A stretch of DNA of 50,210 nt from Agrococcus sp. Lineage in GTDB: Bacteria > Actinomycetota > Actinomycetes > Actinomycetales > Microbacteriaceae. The notes below the pieces were generated by a model. It saw nothing but the letters and a program-made list of their open reading frames with translations, ran no database searches and was not told the origin of the DNA. The position numbers were made by a program, and so were the translations under genes. Of the stretch, positions 17,462-27,173 are shown in pieces. Numbering within the stretch: the stretch's first letter is position 1; each line of letters starts with the position of its first letter. The stretch is taken from assembly GCA_031179215.1 (NCBI GenBank), contig JAPSIA010000005.1, positions 1-50,210 on the forward strand, read 5' to 3'.

Positions 17462-18757
17462 TCAGCGCCCCGCGGCCGCCTTCGCGAGCAGCACCGCGCG
17501 CTCGCGCGCGTTCGCCGAGCGCTCGGCGGCGAGGGCGAAGGCCTCGCTCGCCTCCTCGGCGCGACCGAGCCGCGCGAGCAGCTCGCCCCGCACCGAGGGC
17601 AGCAGGTGCCCGGTCGCGAGCGACCGCTCCCCCGCGAGGGCGTCGACGATCGCGAGCGCCGCCTGGGGGCCGTCGGCCATCGCCACCGCGACCGCTCGGT
17701 TGAGGGTGACGACCGGCGAGGGCGCGATGCGCTCGAGCGCCTCGTACGCGTCGACGATGCGCGGCCAGTCGGTGGCGTCGAGGCTGGGCGCGTCGGCGTG
17801 CGCGAGCGCGATCGCCGCCTGGAGCCCGTAGGGGCCGAGCCCGCGGCCGAAGGCCTCGGCGCGCGCGAGCGCCGCCGTGCCGCGCCGGATGGCGCCGCGA
17901 TCCCAGCGACGCCGATCCTGATCGGCGAGCAGCACCGGCTCGCCGTGCTCGTCGAGGCGCGCGGGGAATCGGGCGGCCGTGAGCTCCATGAGCGCGAGGA
18001 GCCCGTGCACCTCGGGCTCCTCGGGCTGCAGGGCAGCGAGGATGCGCGTCAGCCGGATCGCCTCGCGGCACAGGTCGGGCCGCATCCAGTCCTCGCCCGC
18101 GGTCGCGGCGTGCCCCTCGGTGAAGATGAGGTAGAGCACGCCGAGGACGGCGCCGAGGCGCTGGCGCCGCTCGGCGCGCGGCGGGGCCTCGAACGGCACG
18201 CCCGCGTCGGCGAGCGCCTGCTTCGCGCGCACGATGCGCTGCTGGATCGTCGAGACGGGCACGAGGAACAGCCGCGCGAGCTCGGTCGTCTCGAGCCCGC
18301 CGACGACCCGCAGGGTGAGCGCGACGCGCGCCTGCGGGCTCAGCACCGGGTGGCACGCGACGAACATGAGCCGCAGCACGTCGTCGTCGATCTCGTCCGG
18401 GTCCCACGGCACCGCGTCCGTCGCGGCGTCCTGCTGCTGCTCGAGCTCGAGCCCCATCGCGGCGACGCGCGCGGCGAAGCGCTCCTGCCGGCGCCACGCG
18501 TCGATCGCCTTGCGCTTGGCGACCTGGGTGAGCCACGCGGCGCCGCTGCGGGGCACGCCCTGCGTCGGCCACTGGTCGAGCGCATCGGCGAGCGCCTCCT
18601 GGGCGAGGTCCTCCGCGAGCGCGAAGTCGCCCGTGTACCTCGTGAGCGTCGCGACGATGCGAGCGGCCTCGATGCGCCAGACGGCGACGACGGCGCGCCG
18701 GGCGGACTCCTCCGCTCGGCGCGCCGGCTCGTCTGCCGTCCTCGGCTCAGCCGGCAC
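17462..18757 (-). CDS. ECF-type RNA polymerase sigma factor, ECF42-like (DUF6596 C-terminal extension)
   Basis: 431 residues, more than twice a simple ECF factor. Region sigma-2 is seen at about residues 30-95 (RYTGDFALAEDLAQEALADALDQWP...AWLTQVAKRKAIDAWRR). Sigma-4 lies at about 125-175 (RVALTLRVVGGLETTELARLFLVPVSTIQQRIVRAKQAL). The long helical C-terminal extension (LGVLYLIFTEGHAA, LCREAIRLTRIL, LNRAVAVAMADGPQAAL) is the TPR-like part characteristic of ECF42. No anti-sigma gene is nearby. It overlaps the DGPF-family gene upstream by 11 nt, the usual ECF42 partner, so the two are one operon. The regulon is unknown. Confidence 0.92.
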   Translation of the reverse strand: MPAEPRTADEPARRAEESARRAVVAVWRIEAARIVATLTRYTGDFALAEDLAQEALADALDQWPTQGVPRSGAAWLTQVAKRKAIDAWRRQERFAARVAAMGLELEQQQDAATDAVPWDPDEIDDDVLRLMFVACHPVLSPQARVALTLRVVGGLETTELARLFLVPVSTIQQRIVRAKQALADAGVPFEAPPRAERRQRLGAVLGVLYLIFTEGHAATAGEDWMRPDLCREAIRLTRILAALQPEEPEVHGLLALMELTAARFPARLDEHGEPVLLADQDRRRWDRGAIRRGTAALARAEAFGRGLGPYGLQAAIALAHADAPSLDATDWPRIVDAYEALERIAPSPVVTLNRAVAVAMADGPQAALAIVDALAGERSLATGHLLPSVRGELLARLGRAEEASEAFALAAERSANARERAVLLAKAAAGR

Positions 18758-19196
18758 TGCCGCCAGGGGTGCCCGCCGCCTTCCGCGCGGCCTGCTCCTC
18801 GCGCCAGCCCTCCTCCTTCTGCACCCACTCGTTGTCTGCGGGGAAGTCCTCGGGGCCCGTCACCCGGCGCACCTCGAGCTTCGCGCCCGGCCCGAGCGGG
18901 CAGCGCTTCGCCCACTCGGCGGCCTCCTCCTTCGACGCGACCTCGAGGATCCAGAAGCCGTTGAACAGCTCCTTCGTCTCGCCGTAGGGTCCGTCGGTGA
19001 CGAGCGGCGGGTCGGCGGAGAAGTCGACGACGAAGCCCTCGCTCGCGTCGCTGAGCCCCTCGCCGGCGATGAGGACGCCCGCCTCCATCATCGACTCGTT
19101 GTACTTCCCCATCGCCTCGATGACCTGCTCGAAGGGGATCTCCCGGTACGCCGCGACGGCTTCGTCGTTCGAGCGCATGATGAGCATGTACTGCAT
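18747..19196 (-). CDS. YCII/DGPF-domain protein, ECF42 partner
   Basis: 149 residues. MQYMLIMRSNDEAVAAYR begins a YciI-like ferredoxin fold, and the DGP signature appears as TDGPYGETKELFNGFWILEVAS near residue 70. The C-terminal 30 residues are charged and Gly-rich. DGPF proteins are the characteristic operon partners of ECF42 sigma factors and may be targets or modulators; their chemistry is not established. ATG at 19196 is preceded by AAGGAG. The stop overlaps the sigma-factor start, so expression is coupled. Confidence 0.9.
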   Translation of the reverse strand: MQYMLIMRSNDEAVAAYREIPFEQVIEAMGKYNESMMEAGVLIAGEGLSDASEGFVVDFSADPPLVTDGPYGETKELFNGFWILEVASKEEAAEWAKRCPLGPGAKLEVRRVTGPEDFPADNEWVQKEEGWREEQAARKAAGTPGGSAG

Positions 19197-19240
19197 GGTC
19201 CTGACTCCTTCTGTGCGGGGCCGCCGATCGACCCTCTCAC

Positions 19241-19945
19241 TCAGGACGTCGAACGGGAACCGCCCGGATCGACATCACGATCCGATCTTCTCCGACTCGC
19301 CGGCCACGCGGCCACCGCGAGGTACCAGCCGGCGCCGATCGCGGAAGCGGCGACGATGCCCGTCGGCAGCGTGCCGAGCGCCGACATCGCCGCCGAGAGC
19401 AGCAGCAGCGCGAGGGCGGTGACGAGCGCCACGAACGCGACGCGCCGCGGACGACCGCGGGCGCGCATCCGCAGGCCCGAGCCCGCGAGCAGCCCCGCGG
19501 CGACCGTCACGAGCGCGGGCAGCATCGCGCGCTCCACCCACATCGCGACCCGGCTGTCGTCGACGGCGACGCCCGCGGCGTCGCTCGCGATCGCGTCGAC
19601 GAGCAGCCAGCCGCTCAGGATGAGGGTCGGCAGCACCGCGATGAGCGCGAGGTAGCCGAAGCGCTCGGCGCGGAGCCGAGCGCGATCCCACGTCGCGCGG
19701 ACGACGAGCGCGGCGGCGCCGAGCGCGAGCGCGCTGAGCCCCGCGCTGCTGATGCCCGCTGCGAGCAGGGCGGCGTTCCCGTCGCACGCCCAGTCGCCCT
19801 CGACGAGCGCGCAGCCGAAGCGCAGCCTCGCCTGCAGCCAGCTCGCGGGCGAGAGCCCCATGAGCAGGCTCGCGGCGAAGCCCGCGACGAGCGTCCACAG
19901 CGCCGCGCCGCGCGCCGAGCGCTCGCGTGCGGCCTGCTGGCTCAT
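19241..19945 (-). CDS. Multi-span membrane protein of unknown function
   Basis: 234 residues with about six hydrophobic segments, for example ALWTLVAGFAASLLMGL, LLAAGISSAGLSALALGAAALVV, LALIAVLPTLILSGWLLV, LPALVTVAAGLLAG, VAFVALVTALALLLLSAAM and IVAASAIGAGWYLAVAAW. Two cysteines in the loop after the first helix (FGCALVEGDWACDG) could form a disulfide outside the cell. The C-terminal tail is charged. No family is recognised with confidence. It lies between guaA and the ECF42 operon, all leftward. Confidence 0.65.
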   Translation of the reverse strand: MSQQAARERSARGAALWTLVAGFAASLLMGLSPASWLQARLRFGCALVEGDWACDGNAALLAAGISSAGLSALALGAAALVVRATWDRARLRAERFGYLALIAVLPTLILSGWLLVDAIASDAAGVAVDDSRVAMWVERAMLPALVTVAAGLLAGSGLRMRARGRPRRVAFVALVTALALLLLSAAMSALGTLPTGIVAASAIGAGWYLAVAAWPASRRRSDRDVDPGGSRSTS

Positions 19946-19991
19946 GCGCCCATCATCCTCCGCGGCGCTCGGCGACGCACCGCCCGATGGG

Positions 19992-21562
<1,571 letters not shown>

Positions 21563-21563
<1 letters not shown>

Positions 21564-22102
21564 CATGCCTCCCGGGGCGTGGATGCGGCGGACGCGTCGG
21601 CCTGCGCGGCCGAGGACCTGGCGGCCAGCTCGGCCTCCAGTCGCGTGAGGTCGTCGATCGCGACGCGGTGCATGCGGCGCTCGACGAAGAAGGAGAGGAG
21701 GGGCACGACGCCGCCGGCGGCCATCGCGAGCAGGCGCGGGAACGGCCAGCGCAGCAGGCTCCAGAGCCGGAAGCACGCGACGAGGTACACGACGTAGATC
21801 CAGCCGTGGACGATGAGGATCGCGAGCGAGAGGTTGAAGCCGTCGCCGAGCGAGGCGATCTCGCAGCCCATGCCGCCGGGCACGAACAGCGAGTACCACT
21901 GGCAGCCCGCGGCGGGCACGACCGCCTCGAGCGAGAGCGGACCGCTCGATCCGAGCGCGAAGACCTCGACGTGCGTCGGCGAGTACTTCAGCACCATCTC
22001 GGCCACGAGCAGGAGCAGGAAGATGCCCGTGACGTACGACATCACGCGGTAGAAGGTGACCGCGGTGCGGATCTGGGGCAGCTGCTCGATGGGACGGGGC
22101 AC
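21563..22102 (-). CDS. DUF3817 family membrane protein
   Basis: 179 residues with three or four hydrophobic segments ([64 protein letters not shown]). [20 protein letters not shown] and [11 protein letters not shown] are typical of DUF3817 proteins, which are commonly found beside guaA or guaB in actinobacteria. An insert containing two Cys (GCQWY...GMGCE) between helices 1 and 2 faces outward and might be disulfide-bonded. The GTG at 22102 lies 7 nt after TAGACT, without a ribosome binding site. Function unknown. Confidence 0.85.
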
Positions 22103-22109
22103 GGGTGCC

Positions 22110-22115
22110 AGTCTA
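22110..22115 (-). promoter_or_regulatory. -10 box of the DUF3817-guaA operon, leaderless configuration
   Basis: TAGACT on the minus strand, 7 nt before the GTG at 22102; no Shine-Dalgarno sequence. Confidence 0.5.
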
Positions 22116-22157
22116 TCGGCGACGCGCGACGGGAGCGGGCGCGGGGGTGCGGCCTGG

Positions 22158-22356
22158 CCCTTCGACACGCTCAGCGCCTTCGGCGCGGAGCGGCTCAGGG
22201 AGCGGACGCGCCGGTCCCTGAGCCGGCGCGCGCCCGCAGGGCGCACGCCGAGTCGAAGGGTGGCCCCTGCGCGCAGTCGAAGGGCGGTGCCTATGCGGCC
22301 GTGCTGCGAGCCCTTCGACACGCTCAGCGCCTTCGGCGCGGAGCGGCTCAGGGAGC
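22158..22356. repeat. Cluster of CCCTTCGAC...CTCAGGG palindromic repeats
   Basis: A perfect 46-bp direct repeat begins CCCTTCGACACGCTCAGCGC and ends GCTCAGGGAGC; its copies are at 22158-22203 and 22311-22356. Between them lies a reverse-facing unit from CCCTGAGCC (about 22216) to GTCGAAGGG (22260), followed by AGTCGAAGGG at about 22275. Together they fill the 287-bp gap between the DUF3817 and SURF1 genes. The family is of the interspersed palindromic kind known from Microbacteriaceae intergenic regions (recalled, not searched). Confidence 0.8.
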
Positions 22357-22389
22357 AGCCGAGCGGAGCGGCTCAGGGAGCAGACGCGC

Positions 22390-23214
22390 TCAGCCGGCGG
22401 CGGCCGCCGCCTCGGCGTCCTCGATCGCCTCGACCTCGCGCTCGAGGGCGTCGCGCACGAGCCGGTACCAGAGGTAGAAGGCGAAGAGCATGAACGCGAC
22501 CCACTCCACCGCGTAGAAGACGTTGAGCCAGTTGAGCTGGGTGTCCGTCACGGGCGGCGCCGACTGGATCGGCTCCGCGCCGTCGACGAGCGCGCCGGAT
22601 GCCGCTGCCGAGGGCTCGTCGAGGATCGCGTACGAACCGTAGACGAGGCCGTTCCACTCGCTCCACTGGTTGATGAGCGCTGCGACGCTCATCGCCTCCC
22701 TCGTGCCGTCGCGGATGTCGCCCTCCGTGGGCGCCTCGGGGGGCATGAGCCGCCCCACGAGCTCGACCGGCGCAAACGCCGACGCCCGCGCGAGGTGGGC
22801 CGCGAGCGCCTCGGCGGCCTCGTGCTCCTCGAGCCACGCGAGCGCGACGGGCAGCGAGACGGGCTCGCCACCGGCGTGCGGCACGAGCACGCGCCCGATG
22901 ACCCACGAGCCGAGGTCGCCGTGCTGCGAGCGCCCCGCGAGCGTGCGGAAGTCCTCCGGCACCCACGTGCCTGTGAAGGCGACGATGCGGCCGCCGGCCT
23001 CGGTCGTGAGCGTCGACGACGGCGCTGCGACCGCCTCGAGCGGCACCGCGGTCTCGGTGTCGCGCTCGTCGCGCTGGCCCTGCTCGACGGCACGCTCGAT
23101 CTGCCACTGGCCGAGCACCGCGAAGACGCCGGCGACGAGGATGCACAGCGCGAGCACGCCGATCCACCGGGGTCGCGTGGCGACCTCCTTGAAGGTGAGG
23201 ATGGGCGTGCTCAT
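22390..23214 (-). CDS. SURF1 family cytochrome oxidase biogenesis protein
   Basis: 274 residues with the SURF1 topology. One N-terminal membrane helix (WIGVLALCILVAGVFAVLGQWQIERA) leads into a long extracytoplasmic loop with VAFTGTWVPEDF and GSWVIGRVLVPHAGGEPVSLPVALAWL. A C-terminal helix follows (LNWLNVFYAVEWVAFMLFAFYLWYRL), then an acidic coiled tail. The family helps insert heme a into aa3 cytochrome oxidase. ATG at 23214 has no clear ribosome binding site; TAGGAT lies 10 nt upstream, implying a leader of only a few bases. Confidence 0.9.
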   Translation of the reverse strand: MSTPILTFKEVATRPRWIGVLALCILVAGVFAVLGQWQIERAVEQGQRDERDTETAVPLEAVAAPSSTLTTEAGGRIVAFTGTWVPEDFRTLAGRSQHGDLGSWVIGRVLVPHAGGEPVSLPVALAWLEEHEAAEALAAHLARASAFAPVELVGRLMPPEAPTEGDIRDGTREAMSVAALINQWSEWNGLVYGSYAILDEPSAAASGALVDGAEPIQSAPPVTDTQLNWLNVFYAVEWVAFMLFAFYLWYRLVRDALEREVEAIEDAEAAAAAG

Positions 23215-23224
23215 CGGCGCCTCG

Positions 23225-23230
23225 ATCCTA
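23225..23230 (-). promoter_or_regulatory. -10 box of the SURF1 gene, near-leaderless
   Basis: TAGGAT on the minus strand, 10 nt before the ATG at 23214. Confidence 0.4.
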
Positions 23231-23298
23231 TCGGCGGCGCGCGGCGGTCCACTGCCGATGCCGCACCGAGGAGCGAGCCCCTCGATGCGGCACCCCGG

Positions 23299-25092
23299 CT
23301 ACTCCGCGGCGGCGACCTGCTGGGGCCGCGTGCCGACGGCGTCGGCGGTCGGCAGCGCGCTCAGCGGCACGATGTCGGGCGCCTCGAGCCGAGCCCGGTC
23401 CGCCGACTCGTCGTCGGGCAGCTCCTGGCTCTGGATCTCGGCCGCGACGCGCTTGTTGTAGGTGTTGATCTCCTTCTCGACGCGCGCGTCGTCCCACCCG
23501 AGCGCATCCGCCATGATCCGAGCGGCGACGGGCGCCGCCGCGACGCCGCGATCCCACGACTCGATCGAGATGCGCGTGCGGCGCGCGAGCACGTCGTCGA
23601 GGTGCAGCGCGCCCTCGTGGGTGCACGCGTAGCGCACCTCGGCGCCGATGTAGTCGTCGGCGCCCGGCAGCGGCTCGGCGAGCGACGGGTCGGTGCGGAT
23701 GAGGTCGAGGATCTCGTCGGTGAGCACCCCGTAGCGGTTCAGCAGATGCTCGACGCGGTGCTTGTGGATGCCGAAGGCGCGCGCGATCTTCGCGCGCTTG
23801 TTCCACGCGGCGCGGTAGCCGGTCGCGCCCAGGAGCGGGATCTCGGCCGTGCACGACTCGGGCACCTTCCCGTCCATCGCGCTCACGGCCTCGTCGATCG
23901 CGTCCTTCGCCATGACGCGGTAGGTCGTCCACTTGCCCCCCGCGATGAGCACGAGGCCGGGCACCGTGTGCGAGACGTGGTGCTCGCGCGAGAGGTTCGC
24001 GGTCGACGACCCGTCGCCGGCCGCGAGCAGCGGCCGCAGGCCCGCGTACACGCCCTCGACGTCGGCGCGCGTGAGCTTCGTCGCGAGCACCTTGTTGACG
24101 TTGTCGAGGATGTAGTCGATGTCGGCGGCGGTCGCGGCCGGGTGCGCCTTGTCGAGGTTCCAGTCGGTGTCGGTCGTGCCGATGATCCAGTGCCGACCCC
24201 ACGGGATGACGAAGAGCACGCTCTTGTCGGTGCGCAGCAGCAGGCCCATCTCCGAGTGGAAGCGGTCGCGCGGGACCACGAGGTGCACGCCCTTCGACGC
24301 GCGCACGCGGAACTCGCCGCGCTCGCCGACCATCGCCTGCGTCTCGCCCGTCCAGACGCCCGTCGCGTTCACGACCTGCTTCGCGCGGATCTCGAACTGC
24401 TCGCCCGTCTCGTAGTCGTGCGCCTGCACGCCCACGACGCGCTCGCCGACCTTGAGGAAGCCCTCCGCGCGCACGCGGCTCGCGACGTGGGCGCCGTAGA
24501 AGGATGCGGTGCGCGCGAGCTCGGCGACGTAGCGCGCGTCGTCGACCTGCGCGTCGTAGTAGGTGAGACCCCCGACGAAGGCGTTCGGGTCGAGCGAGGG
24601 GATCTTCCGCAGCACCTGCTTCTTCGTGAGGTGGCGGTGCAGCGGCACGCCCGGCTTCATGAAGCCCGTGTAGCTGAAGACGTCGTAGAGGGCCATGCCG
24701 GCGCCGATGTAGGCGCGCTCGATGAGCGGCGTCTCGAGCGGGTAGAGGAAGCGCACGGGCTTGGCGAGGTGCGGCGCGATGCGCTGCAGCAGGAGGCCGC
24801 GCTCGATGAGCGCCTCGCGCACGAGGCCGAAGTTCAGCTGCTCGAGGTAGCGGATGCCGCCGTGGATGAGCTTCGACGAGCGGCTCGAGGTGCCGGAGGC
24901 GAAGTCGCGCGCCTCGATGAGCCCCACGCGCAGGCCGCGCGTGACGGCGTCGAGCGCGGCTCCCGTGCCGACGATGCCGCCGCCGATCACGAGCACGTCG
25001 ACCTCGCGCTCGCGCATCGACGAGATCGCCGCCGCGCGCTCCTCGGGGCCGAGCTTCCTCGACCGACTCACGTTGTTGGTGGTCTCAGCCAT
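23299..25092 (-). CDS. glpD: Glycerol-3-phosphate dehydrogenase (GlpD/GlpA type)
   Basis: 597 residues; FAD-dependent oxidation of glycerol-3-phosphate to dihydroxyacetone phosphate, passing electrons to the respiratory chain at the membrane. The FAD dinucleotide loop VLVIGGGIVGTG lies at about residues 34-44, SSRSSKLIHGGIRYLEQ is the family signature, and VPWGRHWIIGTTDTDW and AGLRPLLAAGDGSSTA are further conserved blocks. The C-terminal domain (residues about 400-540) is the helical DAO_C part. ATG at 25092 has GAAGGAGG upstream. The last 60 residues look disordered. Confidence 0.96.
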   Translation of the reverse strand: MAETTNNVSRSRKLGPEERAAAISSMREREVDVLVIGGGIVGTGAALDAVTRGLRVGLIEARDFASGTSSRSSKLIHGGIRYLEQLNFGLVREALIERGLLLQRIAPHLAKPVRFLYPLETPLIERAYIGAGMALYDVFSYTGFMKPGVPLHRHLTKKQVLRKIPSLDPNAFVGGLTYYDAQVDDARYVAELARTASFYGAHVASRVRAEGFLKVGERVVGVQAHDYETGEQFEIRAKQVVNATGVWTGETQAMVGERGEFRVRASKGVHLVVPRDRFHSEMGLLLRTDKSVLFVIPWGRHWIIGTTDTDWNLDKAHPAATAADIDYILDNVNKVLATKLTRADVEGVYAGLRPLLAAGDGSSTANLSREHHVSHTVPGLVLIAGGKWTTYRVMAKDAIDEAVSAMDGKVPESCTAEIPLLGATGYRAAWNKRAKIARAFGIHKHRVEHLLNRYGVLTDEILDLIRTDPSLAEPLPGADDYIGAEVRYACTHEGALHLDDVLARRTRISIESWDRGVAAAPVAARIMADALGWDDARVEKEINTYNKRVAAEIQSQELPDDESADRARLEAPDIVPLSALPTADAVGTRPQQVAAAE

Positions 25093-25128
25093 GGATCCTC
25101 CTTCAGTGCGCCGCCCGAGCCGGGCGGA

Positions 25129-26253
25129 TCAGCGCGGTGGGTTCGCCTCGACGACCACGTCGATGCGCTGGAACTCCTTGAGGTCCTTGTATCCCGTGGT
25201 CGACATGGCATTGCGCAGCGCGCCCATGATGTTCGCGGTGCCGTCTGCGACGGGCGAGGGACCGTTCAGCACGACGTCGAGCGGGCCGACCTGGTCGACC
25301 TGCACGCGGTTGCCGCGCGGCAGCTTCTGGTTGTGCGCCTCCGGGCCCCAGTGCCAGCCGCGACCGGGCGCATCCGTCGCGCGCGCGAGCGCGGTGCCGA
25401 GGCAGACGGCGTCGGCGCCGCACGCGAGCGCCTTGACGATCTGGCCGGAGGTGCCGAGCGAGCCGTCGGCGATGACGTGCACGTAGCGGCCGCCCGACTC
25501 GTCGAGGTAGTCGCGGCGCGCGGCGGCGACGTCGCTCACGGCCGTCGCCATGGGCGCCGCGACGCCGAGCACCTTCTCGCTCGTCGACGCCGCTCCCCCG
25601 CCGAAGCCCACGAGCACGCCCGCGGCGCCCGTGCGCATGAGGTGGAGCGCGGCGGTGTAGGTGACGACGCCGCCGACGATGACGGGCACGTCGAGCTCGT
25701 AGATGAACTGCTTGAGGTTGAGGGGCGCACCCGCGTCGGCCGAGACGTGCTCGGCGCTCACGGTCGCGCCGCGGATCACCATGAGCTCGACGCCGGCCGC
25801 GAGCACGGTCTCGTAGTGCTGCTGCACCGCCTGGGGGCTGAGGCTCCCTGCGACGACGACGCCCGCGTCGCGGATCTGCGCGAGCCGGTCGCGGATGAGC
25901 TCCGGCTTGATGGGCTCGGCGTAGATCTCGCGCATGCGGCTCGTCGCGAGATCGGCGGGCAGGCCCGCGATCTCGGCGAGCAGCGGCTCGGGGTCGTCGT
26001 AGCGCGTCCACACGCCCTCGAGGTTGAGCACGCCGAGGCCGCCGGCGCGACCGAGCGCGATGGCGGTCGCGGGGCTCATGACCGAGTCGGTCGGCGCGCC
26101 GAGCACGGGGATCTCGAACTTGAACGCGTCGATCTGCCACTGCAGCGAGACGAGGGCGCTGTCGCGCGTGCGGCGCGACGGCACGATGCTGATGTCGTCG
26201 AACCCGTAGCCCACGCGCGCCCGCTTGCTGCGGCCGATCTCGATCTCCGTCAC
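25129..26253 (-). CDS. guaB3: GuaB3 family IMP dehydrogenase-related protein
   Basis: 374 residues from the GTG at 26253, giving the family N terminus VTEIEIGRSKRAR; an ATG one codon upstream is less likely. It is a TIM barrel related to IMP dehydrogenase and GMP reductase but lacks the CBS pair: FDDISIVPSRRTRD, GAPTDSVMSPATAIALGRAGGLGVLNLEG and KALACGADAVCLGTALARATD. The loop that carries the catalytic Cys in GuaB reads VIRGATVSAEHVS here, without a cysteine. A cyanobacterial GuaB3 has been reported to act as a GMP reductase; whether this one does is open. A TAGGCT box lies 6 nt before the GTG. Confidence 0.92.
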   Translation of the reverse strand: MTEIEIGRSKRARVGYGFDDISIVPSRRTRDSALVSLQWQIDAFKFEIPVLGAPTDSVMSPATAIALGRAGGLGVLNLEGVWTRYDDPEPLLAEIAGLPADLATSRMREIYAEPIKPELIRDRLAQIRDAGVVVAGSLSPQAVQQHYETVLAAGVELMVIRGATVSAEHVSADAGAPLNLKQFIYELDVPVIVGGVVTYTAALHLMRTGAAGVLVGFGGGAASTSEKVLGVAAPMATAVSDVAAARRDYLDESGGRYVHVIADGSLGTSGQIVKALACGADAVCLGTALARATDAPGRGWHWGPEAHNQKLPRGNRVQVDQVGPLDVVLNGPSPVADGTANIMGALRNAMSTTGYKDLKEFQRIDVVVEANPPR

Positions 26254-26259
26254 CATGCC

Positions 26260-26265
26260 AGCCTA
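26260..26265 (-). promoter_or_regulatory. -10 box of guaB3, leaderless configuration
   Basis: TAGGCT on the minus strand, 6 nt before the GTG at 26253; no Shine-Dalgarno sequence. This spacing also helps choose the GTG over the ATG one codon upstream. Confidence 0.5.
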
Positions 26266-26336
26266 TCGCCGCCACCCACACCGGGCGGCCCACGGTCGCT
26301 CCCTGCAGCGCTCGCCGAGCCCCCGCCCGCTCGTCC

Positions 26337-27173
26337 TCACTCCCCGAGCGCGCTCGTGATCCGCAGCAGGGCGGCGTCGAGCTCGCGCCGCACGGCCTCC
26401 GCCGTCGCCGCGGTCATGCGCTCGCCGCGACGTCGCGCCGCCTCGCGCACCTGCTGCCGGAACGCGCTGAGCGCGAGGTCGACGTCGTGCACCGCCATCC
26501 GGGCGGCGGCCCGCTCGGCCGGGTGCGGCGCATCCGCCCGCCCCGGTGCCGTCGGGGCTTGCGGCCACGGGTCACCGATCCCTCCGTCGGGCTGGGGGGA
26601 TGCGTCGGCGCGGCGCGCGCCGTCGTCCGCGCGATCGGCGGGGTGCGGAGCGCTCGCCCAGCCGGGAGCGCTCGTGGAGTCCGGGGCGCTCGGAGCGCCC
26701 GCGGAGCTCGGAGCGCTCGGGGCGCTCGGGGCGCTCGGAGCGCTCGCCCGGCCGCCCGCCGGACCCGTCCGCTTCGCCGCCGCGCGCGCCTCGCGCTCCG
26801 CTGCCGCGAGGTCGGCTCGCAGCCCCTGCATCGCCGAGCGCACGCTCTCGCGCACGTCGGAGGCCATGCGGCGCACCGAGTCGGTGATCTCGCTCTCGAG
26901 CGCGTGCAGCTCGCCTTCGCGCGCCCGCAGCTCCTCGCGGCCCGCGTCGGTGATCTCGTAGGTGGCCTTGCGCCCGTCGACGACCTTCGTGACGAGCCCC
27001 TCCTCCTCGAGCTTCGCCAGCCGCGGGTAGATGGTGCCGGCGCTCGGCGAGTACGTGCCGCCGAAGCGGTGCTCGAGCGCCTGCATGAGCTCGTAGCCGT
27101 GGCGGGGCGCCTCGGCGAGCAGGCTCAGCAGGTACAGCCGCAGCGCTCCGTGCCCGAAGACGGCGGGGCTCAC
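26337..27173 (-). CDS. PadR family transcriptional regulator with long C-terminal extension
   Basis: 278 residues. The PadR winged helix occupies about residues 8-80 (ALRLYLLSLLAEAPRHGYELMQALEHRFGGTYSPSAGTIYPRLAKLEEEGLV...GRKATYEITDAGREEL). A coiled segment follows, then a Ser/Ala/Pro-rich linker with repeated SAPSAP units (about 140-190), and a C-terminal helical region (residues 225-278), so it is much longer than ordinary PadR proteins. GTG at 27173 overlaps the stop of the DUF4097 gene by 4 nt (GTGA), so both are one operon. It probably represses its own operon through the repeat at 28176-28212. Confidence 0.9.
   Translation of the reverse strand: MSPAVFGHGALRLYLLSLLAEAPRHGYELMQALEHRFGGTYSPSAGTIYPRLAKLEEEGLVTKVVDGRKATYEITDAGREELRAREGELHALESEITDSVRRMASDVRESVRSAMQGLRADLAAAEREARAAAKRTGPAGGRASAPSAPSAPSAPSSAGAPSAPDSTSAPGWASAPHPADRADDGARRADASPQPDGGIGDPWPQAPTAPGRADAPHPAERAAARMAVHDVDLALSAFRQQVREAARRRGERMTAATAEAVRRELDAALLRITSALGE

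Noticed and set aside
19197-19260. ECF42 autoregulatory promoter upstream of the DGPF gene
   Set aside because: GTCGA words are present (for example near 19228 and 19251), but no convincing -35/-10 pair with proper spacing could be assigned by eye.
26670-26760. Tandem GAGCGCTCGG words
   Set aside because: They encode the Ser/Ala/Pro linker of the PadR protein in frame and have no separate role that the sequence shows.
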